Positions 9,802-18,863 of a stretch of DNA of 64,000 nucleotides are shown here, piece after piece. Source of the stretch: Symsagittifera roscoffensis (lineage: Eukaryota > Xenacoelomorpha > Acoela > Convolutidae); NCBI RefSeq assembly GCF_963678635.1, contig NC_087068.1, positions 33,677,436 through 33,741,435 of the forward strand. Reading direction: 5' to 3'. Every line of letters begins with the position of its first letter. Positions within the stretch are counted from its first letter, which is position 1. Under the pieces are notes generated by a model. The model saw only the letters and a list, made by a program, of their open reading frames with translations, made no database searches and was not told where the DNA came from. A program made the translations under genes and the position numbers.

Positions 9802-10878
9802 TGTGAAAATTGATTACTTTTATTCAGAATTTAAGAAGGTCTCCAACTGTAAGTTGATCATCAATAACTTCACTGTTTAGAGCAAGAGTACACTTCATAA
9901 CAAGTTGGCAGGTAATACTAAAATCAATTCAAAACCACAGACAACTCCAAGGGCGACAATGAATAAACTCACATAATTTCACATCAAACTCAAATTGTTC
10001 ATACTAAACATACATTCTGTGACCTTCTAAATAACTTGAAACTGTAATTTAAAATTGCACAAAACAAAATTCAATTGCATTTTAGACCAATGGTCAACTC
10101 TCTCCCTGGGCATACATTTTTAAGTTTTTGGCTTCAGCTCTCCGCCTGGCCTGTAACGCGCTCTGATCATCAGTTCGTATTCCTTTCCCGTGCTTTTGTG
10201 TTACTTTTGTTTCGTTGGAATCCTAGGAACCCTGGCTCGAGTAGGACAATAGCCGCTGTTTTCGCGGTCTTCCCATTTTTATCTTTGCCCCCAAGTGCTC
10301 GTTTCCGCGTTGTCGATGTTAGCATCTGGTGCCCTTAACGCCTTCTCCTTTAGCGCAGTTTCAACTGCGTCCAACTCCGCCGGAATGATCATTGCTTTGT
10401 TTTGCTCATCCGTAGGCTAGGCCGTATATCTCCGTCGGATTTTTTGTCGCATACTTTTTCCAAGTCGTTTTTTTTCGACAATCGCTGGACCGCTTGGGCC
10501 GCGTCCGACCTCTTTAGCCGTCTCTCTGCCTGCCAAACCTCAGGGCAACATTGTTGGCTCAATCTCAGACTCTGAAACTGTTTCGTCTTCATCATCCCAT
10601 TTTCGGGATATCACCCTTTGCTGACTTCTTGTCGTAAGCTTGCTTTTTTCGGCTTGGAGCGACGTTTCATGTCTAATTTTTTTTTCTGAAGTCTTCCACG
10701 GTTGGTGGTCTTGGGCACTGTTATGCGAACGATGACATCTACGCACGTATTCGGTTTTCCGCAACGCCATTATTCGTTAACGCAGACCCGTTTTCTAGTG
10801 TCAAGCTATGCTCAGACCCTTTTATGACCTTGATTAAAAAACTAGTTGCGGACTGGTCAAAAAATTGTAGTCCCACCT
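9802..10878 (-). repeat. 5' LTR of element B (right copy)
   Basis: It starts TGTGAAAATTGATTAC on the + strand and matches 4723-5693 throughout. Clear similarity ends at about 10831; the outer edge near 10878 is uncertain. It carries a roughly 90-bp segment (about 10444-10545) that the left LTR lacks, plus the degenerate counterpart of the LTR ORF at 10389-10770. The high divergence between the two LTRs implies an old insertion. Confidence 0.7.
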
Positions 10879-11005
10879 CTTTGTATTTTTTTCGGACTCC
10901 TTTTTAAAACCTATTTAAAACGTTTTCTGGAGTTCTAATTAGAACATCAGAAATCAAATTAAATTTATTTTGGTAAATGAAACTCGAGAAAACAGAAAAA
11001 CATGG

Positions 11006-11217
11006 GGCTCTTTTCCAGTTCCCCCCTTTCAAATTCAATTTTGAAAAGCTTATTTAATGTTGTTATAATGCAATGAAATTTGGCGTGGTGAACAAATCGA
11101 CAACTGTGAACAGATTTGTTCTTCATACTTTACAGCGCAACATTACGCATTTAGCCGTAATAACCCGTAAAACAAACATAAAATTGGTATTTTGAAGGGT
11201 GGAACTGGAAAAGAGCC
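11006..11217. mobile_element. MITE family A, copy A2
   Basis: Terminal inverted repeats are GGCTCTTTTCCAGTTCCCCC at the left and GGAACTGGAAAAGAGCC at the right. The 212-bp interior has no ORF but includes GTGAACAGATTTGTTCTTCA and a CATTTAGCCGTAATAACCCG block. It is the best-preserved copy together with 15700-15915, which is the same element in the opposite orientation. Confidence 0.8.
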
Positions 11218-11459
11218 TAAGATGGATCTAGAAATTCCAATACACTCACATCTGAATTTCAGTTTTGTAAAGTTTTTTCAAGTTGTCATAATGTAATGAA
11301 AGTTTTCATGGTGAACAACGTAACTGCTGTGAGTTTTTCTGCAGCCTAACACGATTGCAGCCCTAACACAATGAAAAATAACTCAGAAAAGGGAAAAACG
11401 TAAACAAGGGGAGGAAGTGGAAAAAACTTTCTGCTTTAATAAAATTTTCGACGCTAAAA
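11218..11459. mobile_element. MITE family A, degenerate copy
   Basis: The interior motif order of family A is visible (CATCTGAATTTCAGTTTTG, GTCATAATGTAATGAA, GTGAACAACG), ending in GGGGAGGAAGTGGAAAAA. The left terminal repeat has been lost, so it was found by its interior. Confidence 0.45.
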
Positions 11460-11671
11460 ACAGCCCAATTTCCCCCACATTTGAATTTCAGTTTTGAAAA
11501 CTTATTTGAATGTTGTCATTATGTGATGAACTTTGGTCTGGTGATCAAAATGACTATTGTAAACAGGTCTAATTTTCAAACCTTATATCGTAACATCACG
11601 CGTTCAGTCATTATGACTCGTAAAACGACTAAAAAATGAAAGTTTGATAAATGGGGAGAAGAAAAGAGCCC
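11460..11671. mobile_element. MITE family A, copy A3
   Basis: It starts with CAGCCCAATTTCCCCCAC and ends GGGGAGAAGAAAAGAGCCC. The interior contains ATTGTAAACAGG and CGCGTTCAGTCATTATGACT, matching A1 and A2. There is no ORF. Confidence 0.6.
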
Positions 11672-11876
11672 GATTTCGCCCACATTTCAAAAATTTTTGA
11701 TGTTTTAATTTTTTTGATGTTTCATGTGTTATTATGGCTCTATTCTATACGTGATGTAATGATGTAACATACGATGAGAAAATGTGTTCAGAACATTTAA
11801 TTTGTTCACAAGGCGGAGTTTTATTACAAGGAGACAAGGTAAAAAAAATTTCAAGACTAGGGGGAGTGTAAAAGAG
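11672..11876. mobile_element. MITE family A, copy A4 (diverged)
   Basis: It follows A3 directly and shares the end GGGGGAGTGTAAAAGAGC and the interior TTGTTCACAAGG. The left end is weak (GATTTCGCCCACATTTC). A3 and A4 form a tandem pair. Confidence 0.4.
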
Positions 11877-14788
11877 CAAAAAATATTAATTGGCACTCTT
11901 TAATGTGTAAAACAAATTAATGTTTATGAGCGCTAAGGGTGACTTGAAAAAAATTGGGGTAGAGTTGCAAAAAAATCATGTCGTAACAGTTCCACAGGGG
12001 GGACTTTTTCGGCTGTTTTTTTGGTTGACTTTTTTCGGAAATACACCATGGGACAAAACTTGAAAGTTTCTCTAAAAAGTGTCTAATTTTGTGGACAATT
12101 TGAAACAAAACTGCTTGGAGGTTTGCCAAACCAATATTAGACTCTTTTATCCTCATGAAAAAATATCAATTTGTTATTTGAAGCATCAACATTCGGGGTC
12201 TCAAAAGGCCAGTTGTCAACATTTGCATTAGAATTTCTATGGGATTGAGCACTGTTTTGAATGAGTGGAGTAAAAACCAATGATCGTGAAACATTTTGAA
12301 CAAGATAATTCATTGTTCAGTGTTACAAATTTTTCTGAACAATGCTGTGTTGTAAAATTTCACACCGTTGGAAAAAACCTATTAGAGGTAGTTGGAAATG
12401 GCAATTTCAGAACCGAAATAAACTGGTAAAAGCTTCAAATTGAATTGAGACTTTCAGAGAGAATAGTTCAGATCATTTGCTGTCAATAATGAAATTTTGG
12501 TGGAAATTTAAAATGTTAGGTCCGAATTTTTTTTTGAAAATGGGATTTTGGGAATGAAAACTTGAATTTGAGTTTTTTGTCCACTAGTTGAAACAAATAA
12601 TATGCAAAGAGAAATTGGGCGAGTATATTTTATATTTCAAATTTACGGTGTTAGCGCTTGCTAAACATATACATTATACTATAACTTATGCATTTTGTGA
12701 ACCATTTTTGGGTTGGTTTCAGCAAAAATGTTAGCAAAAATTTTACTTAAAACTAAGAAAACCCTTTAATCTTAGGAATTATAACTTGAACTAAATCAAG
12801 TTATGTATCGGCTTTTGCCTTAAATCTTTTGTTGGCCGTATTTGATGAAAATTTTTTCTGTTCAGCCTCAACTTATTGCAACTTTTGAATACTCATGAAA
12901 ATAACTATTAGAAAAATTCCATAAACCTAACAAAAACTGCTAAAAGTTTTCCTACTAGATTTTAAAGGAAGCTGAAAAAATTTTGAAAACCCCAGAAAAA
13001 ATTTGACCGAGAGTTTCAATTAGTTTTTTGCTCAAAACGTAGTAAAATACCAAATTTTGTATTTTTCTTCTAAGAAATCAAAAGTTGTTGTCTCAATCTC
13101 GACTTTCTTTTTCGCTTAGTGAGTTGTTTGAGTCAATTTCTTACATCTGGCTTTAATCGTAGGGGTTGTCTGGAACTTATACCAGTTCACTCAACTCGAC
13201 CTTACTAGTACCGATTTTTTGAATTGGTTCGATAGGAAACGTCGCATAGTGACCCCGAAATGTGTTAGTTTGGATTGAATTCTTGCCTCAGGTTTGCTCC
13301 TAGGGGTTGTCTGATTTTCAGATCAAAACATTCAACTTGGTCGTTTCAGTTCCCGACTGTTTACGTTTCAGTCCGTAAACAAACTGCCTTAACCCATAGT
13401 CGATGAGTGTAGACCTATCTTACATTTCACCCGTAGACCTTGTCATAGAATTCTTTTCTAAGGTTCCAAATTTTACCTTAAAATAATTTAAGGTAGCGTT
13501 CCCCAAATCTATAGTGGTTTTTATCTTAGGAGCAAGCTCTCTTTTTATGCTGTGCATGCCCAACCCCGAAAGCTGAGAGCCAGATTGCACAGAAGTTCTT
13601 TATCATAAAGAACATTCTCTAAACCATTTCGCGAAAAATCAAAAGAGAACAGTGCAATATGTTTTACCCAAAAACTCACAGGTAGCTTCCCGGAATGATA
13701 TTGTTTTGTGGCACGATTGATTTAATCAACAATTGTGTTTTTTTATAAATGAGCATTTAGGCAATAATTTTTCTTTTTTGTTCCGCTTTTTAAACAATTA
13801 TAGAAACTGAATAATTGCAACCAGTTATTGTCACCGAGAAGGGACAGTCAATATTCTTCCAATTTTAAAGGAATCTGCCCATTCAAATGTTTCATATTTA
13901 GATCTTTTTCTTCTCAAAAAAAATGCAAAATATCATACCATTTAAAAGCAACATAAAGCTTTGCATCAAAGTTCTCATCTCGAAAAACGTCAATTATTAT
14001 TTTACGACACAGCTAAAATTTGATAACCATAGTTGGAAAAATTAAGCAAAACAAAAGAAATGAGGTAAGAATCAACGAAAAGGTTTCAAAAGGAAACAAA
14101 CTAAATTAGCCGCCCATTATGTCCCTCTAAAACAAGTTAACCGCTAGAATTAAAAGTATGTGCATAAGTTTTAAGCGATCTTAATTTCTCGTTTACCTTG
14201 TCAATTAGAATTATTTTAACTTATGTGAAATTAAGTTTATTGAGATGCTTCCACATGTTGACGTTATTTTAATATGCCAGATAAACTTGCTCGCAGCAAC
14301 TCTTCCGTTCAGCCAGTATTTGTTTGAGTTGGCTACAGTGTGCTAATTTCTTACCTTGGGTTTTTCTCGAGTCCGAAATTGTTCTTGAAAATGAGAATTA
14401 TTGGAAATGTAACTTGAGTATGAGTTATATTTTGTCCGCTAGTTGAAAAAAGTAACATGCAAAAAGAAATCGGGCGAGTATGTTTTTTAATTCAAATTTA
14501 TGGAGTAACGAGGGGATTCGTTTCTTTCCTCCCACTAGCGAAGTTTTACTAGCAGGTCACTATTTTTTTTCGTCCGTTTTTTGCACATTTGACCACGCAG
14601 ACTAATAACGCAAGGAAGAGCCTGTTTGGTCATTATCTCAACCCTTGTAAAACCCCTCTATACACCATAAAATTGATGCTTAGGATCTGTAAGTTAGGGT
14701 GATGAAAAGGAGCCCCGAGGTGTCTTTTAATTGTAAATATGATAATTGATTTGTCATGCCTATTTATATTTAGTCTACATGCCATTTT
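11877..14788. other. Gene-free AT-rich stretch with one dispersed repeat pair
   Basis: No frame here looks coding. The segment 12519-12650 is repeated in diverged form at 14370-14506, sharing GTCC(A/G)CTAGTTGAAA and GGGCGAGTAT. GGGGTTGTCTG also occurs at about 13163 and 13303. Small perfect hairpins are TGTTTACG/CGTAAACA at 13359-13382 and GTTCTTTAT/ATAAAGAAC at about 13595-13613. A GATGAAAAGGAGCCCC near 14700 may be another eroded MITE A end. Confidence 0.5.
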
Positions 14789-14985
14789 GGCTCTTTTTGT
14801 ACCCCCTCACTTGCAATTTTTAACAAAATGTATTATTATTGTTCACATTATCCAATTAAATTGAAAACTGACATACGGACTAATTAAGCCATGACAAACA
14901 TATTTGGTTTTCATAATTATCTTTGTGAAACTGCTCGTTGCACCATAAAATTGATGCTCATGCGTGAAGGAGTTGGAAGAGGCGC
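14789..14985. mobile_element. MITE family A, copy A5 (diverged)
   Basis: The left end is TTGGCTCTTTTTGTACCCCC and the right end is GGAGTTGGAAGAGGC. The length of about 200 bp fits the family. The interior is strongly eroded. Confidence 0.4.
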
Positions 14986-15699
14986 TACCCGTACTGACAA
15001 GAGTTTTGCAATCAACTTTAAACGGATGATGTAGCAGGCGTAGAAAAAAAATGGATTTGCATCGTTGTAAAACTGATTCAATTTAATTTAAAACTGTAGT
15101 TCAAAATTGTGTAGTTTCAATCCATTTTGTTATTCGAAAAAGTCTGTAGTTCAAAAAAAAACTAGTTTCAATGCATTCTAAAACATTTCAAAATCTTTTT
15201 TGTCATTTTTTGTTTCAATTTTATACAGTTAGTTTTAGTTATGTTATAATCCATTTTAGTCCACGTACGTATTTTTTGTAGACTCAATTTATACAGATTG
15301 TATACAGATTTTCTCGGTTATCAAAGAATAAAGAAAACTGGAAATAAATTGTAAGGTTTTTTAATTCCGTGTTGACTGAAAAGAATCCCTGAATATAACA
15401 AATTTATACAGTTTCTCCGCCAAAGAAGGCTTATTCAGTTTTTCAATTATATGTCATTAGCCTAAAATAGTTGCGCCCAGATCGTTGATGAAGAAACTGA
15501 TAATTAGAGAAATTTTGTATAATTTTGTTTTTCTTAATGCAGGAGCCCTTAGATTTGCAAATCTCAAAAGAATTTTCTTCATTACAATATTTGCTATAAA
15601 AAATATCCTCGAATGTTGTTTGCTCTTTGCAGCTCTGATGGAAATTTTTCTAGAGCACAAAAATAGTTCTAAATTGATACGCATCCAAATGGGCTATTG
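14986..15699. other. Gene-free AT-rich stretch
   Basis: No coding sequence is supported. It holds several GTAGTTCAAAA-type short direct repeats between about 15080 and 15180 and overlapping open frames at 15485-15690 on both strands that lack coding character. Confidence 0.4.
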
Positions 15700-15915
15700 G
15701 GCTCTTTTCCAGTTTCCCCTCTTTCAAAATACCGAGTTTTATGTTTGTTTTACTGGTTATTACGGCTAAATGCGTGATGTTACGTTGTGAAGTATGAAGA
15801 ACAAATCTATTCACAGTTGTCGATTTCTTCTCCACGCCAATTTTCATTGCATTATGACAATGTTAAATAAACTTTTAAAATATAAATTTGAAAGGGGGAG
15901 AACTGGAAAAGAGCC
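15700..15915. mobile_element. MITE family A, copy A6 (inverted)
   Basis: GGCTCTTTTCCAGTTTCCCC at the left and GGGGGAGAACTGGAAAAGAG at the right are close inverse repeats. Internally it is the reverse complement of A2: CCGTAATAACC in A2 corresponds to GGTTATTACGG here. It is 216 bp with no ORF. Confidence 0.8.
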
Positions 15916-16092
15916 GGCCATTGTAAATAGATTTTCATACACTATATCATCTGCAGAAAATTCTATTCAAATCCTTATCAATCTCAAATTTGTCAGTGCG
16001 GGTGAGGAGATAGCCTTTTGTAAGACTCGTACAATATGAACAAAAAACTATTTGTAAAAATTTGCATGTGGGGGTAAAAGGAAAAAAAGCCT
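15916..16092. mobile_element. MITE family A, partial copy A7
   Basis: Only the right end is recognisable (GGGGGTAAAAGGAAAAAAAG near 16071). It shares the end of A6 as a neighbour. It is uncertain whether this is an independent insertion. Confidence 0.25.
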
Positions 16093-16200
16093 AGCACTTA
16101 GTTAAATATAAACAAAATATGGCTGCGATGCACTATGATGGGAAGCAAATATCACTTGTTTTGAAAACACTTTGACAAAAAAATTGGTCCTGATTGCATG

Positions 16201-16386
16201 TTAAGTCTTAAATGTTACACCTGCGGTGAGGGGATCAGGACAAAAATGTACTTTCCTCTCAGGAATTGATTGAAGTGTGGTTCTTCTTGGTCCAGCTGAA
16301 TAGTCAGACACTCTGCGTGGCTCTGGACTCTGCACGTTAAATTTGACACTGTTACTACTTTTCCGTCTGCTGCCAAGACCAGACAT
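16201..16386 (-). CDS. Exon-like fragment: basic, phosphosite-rich N-terminus
   Basis: An ATG at 16384-16386 opens 61 codons on the - strand, with composition unlike the neighbouring AT-rich frames. The protein starts MSGLGSRRKSSNS and has further basic Ser/Thr sites PRRVSDYS and PRRTTLQS, then ERKVHFCPDP. RRxS/RRxT are Aurora- or PKA-type sites. Such a tail is reminiscent of the disordered Ndc80/Hec1 N-terminus at kinetochores, especially the nematode form with a DY and RxS layout. That is recollection, not an alignment. CCGCAG|GTGTAA at about 16213-16224 could be a splice donor. I could not find a following exon between 16200 and 15000, and MITE A copies fill that space. It may be a first exon with a distant second exon, or a gene fragment. 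Confidence 0.35.
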   Translation of the reverse strand: MSGLGSRRKSSNSVKFNVQSPEPRRVSDYSAGPRRTTLQSIPERKVHFCPDPLTAGVTFKT

Positions 16387-16392
16387 TGTAAA

Positions 16393-16750
16393 TAATATCG
16401 TTAAAATATATTGGCTGTGTTGCCACTACAGTGTCACGTGCAAATTTTATTCAGGTTGAGTTGATGCAGAGAAGACAAAGCTTGACATTCCCGGGTCGAT
16501 GTACTCGACTTATGTTTAGACTTGAAAAAGCGATCAAGTGCTGTTTTGCGACTGAAGTTCAGCGTTTTTGGTCAAGAGGGTCAACACATACCCAATGATG
16601 GTCGAGAAAGTCGAAAGGACAAAGATGCGATCAGTAAAAACCAGCACAGCGAAAAGCTGTTGTGTACCTGCTGAGGTACTACATGCATATTTTGGTTATT
16701 CTTCTGGCCTGGATAATGTTGATTTAATCTCAAGGAAATAGCGTGGCTCA
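16393..16750. other. Non-coding stretch downstream of SINE head / upstream of exon-like ORF
   Basis: No gene was seen. On the - strand, 16750-about 16620 could be the body of the SINE whose head is at 16751-16822. CAGCGAAAAGCTGTTG near 16647 forms a small hairpin. Confidence 0.3.
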
Positions 16751-16822
16751 TGGTGGGCCCCGAACGTTCGATCTTATGATTGAGAGGCGAAGACGTAACC
16801 ACTCTACCACCGCTCCCCCCTT
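16751..16822 (-). repeat. tRNA-like head of a SINE
   Basis: On the - strand it reads GGAGCGGTGGTAGAGTGGTT, an A-box-like D-arm, then an anticodon-arm-like GCCTCTCAATCATAAGATC, then GAACGTTCGGGGCCC as a damaged B-box/T-arm. No clean acceptor stem closes, so it is not a functional tRNA. The continuation beyond the head suggests a tRNA-derived SINE. Confidence 0.5.
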
Positions 16823-16932
16823 CTAAGGACTTTACCAATTGAAACTTATGTTGACACTGTCGATTGTTTTAAAACATGGCACGCATGATAATTACTCACT
16901 TCTAAACCCACTTAGTTTTCATCTGCAACTTT

Positions 16933-17147
16933 GGGCTTTTTTGCAGTCACCCCCTTTTTTCTGAAAATCGATGTATAATCTAATTTTTAAAATGATTTCT
17001 GATGCTCTAAACTGCAATATAACCTGCAAGCGCCAAAACGTGAGCAATTTCTGAATTTTTTTTTCTCACATACGAATTGCAGTCAAAACAATTTGTAAAT
17101 CATTTTATATGTAACTAAGGAGGGGTGGAAAACTGGAAAAGAATCCA
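16933..17147. mobile_element. MITE family A, copy A8 (diverged)
   Basis: The left end is GGGCTTTTTTGCAGTCACCC and the right end is GGGGTGGAAAACTGGAAAAG. It is 215 bp, as for the family; the interior is eroded. Confidence 0.5.
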
Positions 17148-17186
17148 ACTTTGCAAATTAAGGAATCTTAAGCGTTAAAAGGGGTC

Positions 17187-17321
17187 GTTAAATGAGCCAG
17201 TGGGTGCGCTCTCTTTATTGCCGAAAACACGATACATTTCTCCCTTATCAGTATCTCGCCCTTCCGCCAACCCACCTAACTTGAGCATCGCTTTTATGGC
17301 ATCTTCACTCCCCACACTTTC
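17187..17321 (-). pseudogene. Duplicated coding-like fragment, copy 1
   Basis: On the - strand one frame reads DAIKAMLKLGGLAEGRD, then KGEMYRVFGNKESAPTG. The 135-bp segment recurs in direct orientation at 17858-17992. In the second copy the differences in the matching frame keep it open over KAMLKLGGLAEERD and GEMYRVFGNKKSAPSG. This suggests a real protein-coding origin, perhaps an exon. The protein is not recognised. Confidence 0.35.
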
Positions 17322-17343
17322 CCTGGTCGAGATCTCGCTCAAA

Positions 17344-17550
17344 AACCGCTCAAGATATGAGCGGTTTGAGCGGTTTTTCAGCAAGATTTGAGCGGTTTGA
17401 GCGGTTTGGGCGTTTTTTTTGGAAAAACCGCTCAAACCGCTCAAATCTTGCTTTAAAAACCTCTCAAAAACCGCTCATTTCTTGCGGTGATTTTTGAACG
17501 GTTTTTCAAGCAAGATTTGAGCGGTTTTTGAGCGGTTTTTGAGCGGTCTT
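17344..17550. repeat. Nest of GAGCGGT / ACCGCTC hairpins
   Basis: The 7-mer GAGCGGT or its complement occurs about eleven times in roughly 200 bases. Two copies form ACCGCTCA-agata-TGAGCGGT at 17345-17365. The largest structure is a perfect 27-bp inverted repeat, 17381-17407 with 17425-17451, around a 17-base loop. Three direct GAGCGGTTTTT units follow at about 17519-17546. No gene overlaps convincingly. Confidence 0.7.
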
Positions 17551-17600
17551 ATAAAGAAAACCGATTAAAACCAACAAAAAGGCCTGGAAAGGTAATGTGA

Positions 17601-17857
17601 CCCCGGGTCGACATCCATAAACCAAAAATGCTTATTTTAAATTTCCCCACACCGAAAAATCTTATCATACAATTGCCTGCATCAAATGTATGGAAAAATG
17701 CTAATCATACAATTTGCATACAATTTCAAAAAACCATTGAAAAAAAATTCAATCTAGTTTCTCCGGCTATTTGAACCAAATACAACAGTCTGGTGATGAA
17801 AAATAACTACGTTTGTTTTTTTTTGAAAAAAAATGGTTATCATACAATTTCCATATA
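17601..17857. mobile_element. MITE family B, remnant
   Basis: It begins CCCCGGGTCGAC and has the family interior motif ATCATACAATT several times with AAAAATGCTTAT, but no matching right terminus. It ends where the second copy of the 135-bp duplicated fragment begins. Confidence 0.45.
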
Positions 17858-17992
17858 GTTAAATAAGCCAGAGGGTGCGCTCTTTTTATTGCCAAAAACA
17901 CGATACATTTCTCCCTTTTCAGGATCTCGTTCTTCCGCCAACCCACCTAACTTGAGCATCGCTTTTATGGCATATTAACTCCCCACACTTTA
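17858..17992 (-). pseudogene. Duplicated coding-like fragment, copy 2
   Basis: This is the direct repeat of 17187-17321, 671 bp away. The frame corresponding to copy 1 remains open through AMLKLGGLAEERD and EMYRVFGNKKSAPSG and then stops downstream. An upstream change (CATATTAACT in place of CATCTTCACT on the + strand) breaks the frame on the N-terminal side. Confidence 0.35.
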
Positions 17993-18663
17993 CAAGGGTT
18001 TTCTAATCTGCTCTCGACTCTTCTTTAGTTCCCTAACCCGTCGTTTGCTGTGTTTCTAACTTCTGTCCACGAGGTCCAATGGTCAAAAATGGCATGTGGC
18101 CGCATTCCTTAACGCTCTGTTTTTCCCTTAAACAATTTCGTACAGTCAATGGTTGGAATGCAAGTTTGATGTTCATGTACAAAAACTGACATATGGTCAT
18201 GTTGTTTATTCGACCTCAAGAATAGTTGAAGATAAATCAACAAAGCTTTACAGAGCGTTGTAACCTCCACCGCGTTTTTGGTAGCAAACGCTTCGGCGTC
18301 AAAAAATCGTTTTGGATCTTACGATTGTAATAAAAAGTGTTCAAACACTCGTGGTATACTAATGCTATCTAACCTTAGTTAGAAGAATAAAATTGAATGT
18401 GTTTGAATTAAAACTGACTTCTGTCCGAATAGAACATTAGGTGACGCGAAGTCAAGTGGACTTCTGTTAGGACACTTTTGACAGGTACCTAATTAGTTGC
18501 TAGAGGTCAAAATTAAGAGAATAAAACAAACGGTCACAACACTCCCCAATGCAGGAAAAATTTATATCTACGCTTATAAATAAGTAGTCAAAACCACACA
18601 AATACTCCAATCTCTCTTCATCCCACGGGATCTGAAGTTTGAAACAAAAAGAAACTAACGTAT
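17993..18663. other. Non-coding stretch before assembly gap
   Basis: No gene or family was recognised. GC is slightly higher near 18040-18110 but no frame is convincing. Confidence 0.4.
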
Positions 18664-18863
18664 NNNNNNNNNNNNNNNNNNNNNNNNNNNNNNNNNNNNN
18701 NNNNNNNNNNNNNNNNNNNNNNNNNNNNNNNNNNNNNNNNNNNNNNNNNNNNNNNNNNNNNNNNNNNNNNNNNNNNNNNNNNNNNNNNNNNNNNNNNNNN
18801 NNNNNNNNNNNNNNNNNNNNNNNNNNNNNNNNNNNNNNNNNNNNNNNNNNNNNNNNNNNNNNN
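18664..18863. other. Assembly gap of 200 N
   Basis: This is a run of exactly 200 N, a conventional scaffold gap size, so the true distance is unknown. Open frames crossing it are artefacts. Confidence 0.99.

Larger units (their letters stand above)
4723..10878 (-). mobile_element. Decayed Ty3/gypsy LTR retrotransposon, element B
   Basis: Two direct repeats of about 1 kb (4723-about 5757 and 9802-about 10878) flank a - strand region. In sense order it shows gag with a zinc-knuckle trace, protease, reverse transcriptase, RNase H and integrase. This is the Ty3/gypsy order, with integrase after RNase H. Every domain has stops and frameshifts, so the element is dead. GC content and CpG-bearing codons are visibly higher than in the surrounding DNA. 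No chromodomain and no env-like ORF were seen. The total length of about 6.1 kb is normal for the family. Confidence 0.85.

Noticed and set aside
16751-16822. Functional tRNA gene
   Set aside because: A-box and T-arm-like parts are present but the acceptor stem and B box are not intact, so it is called a SINE head.
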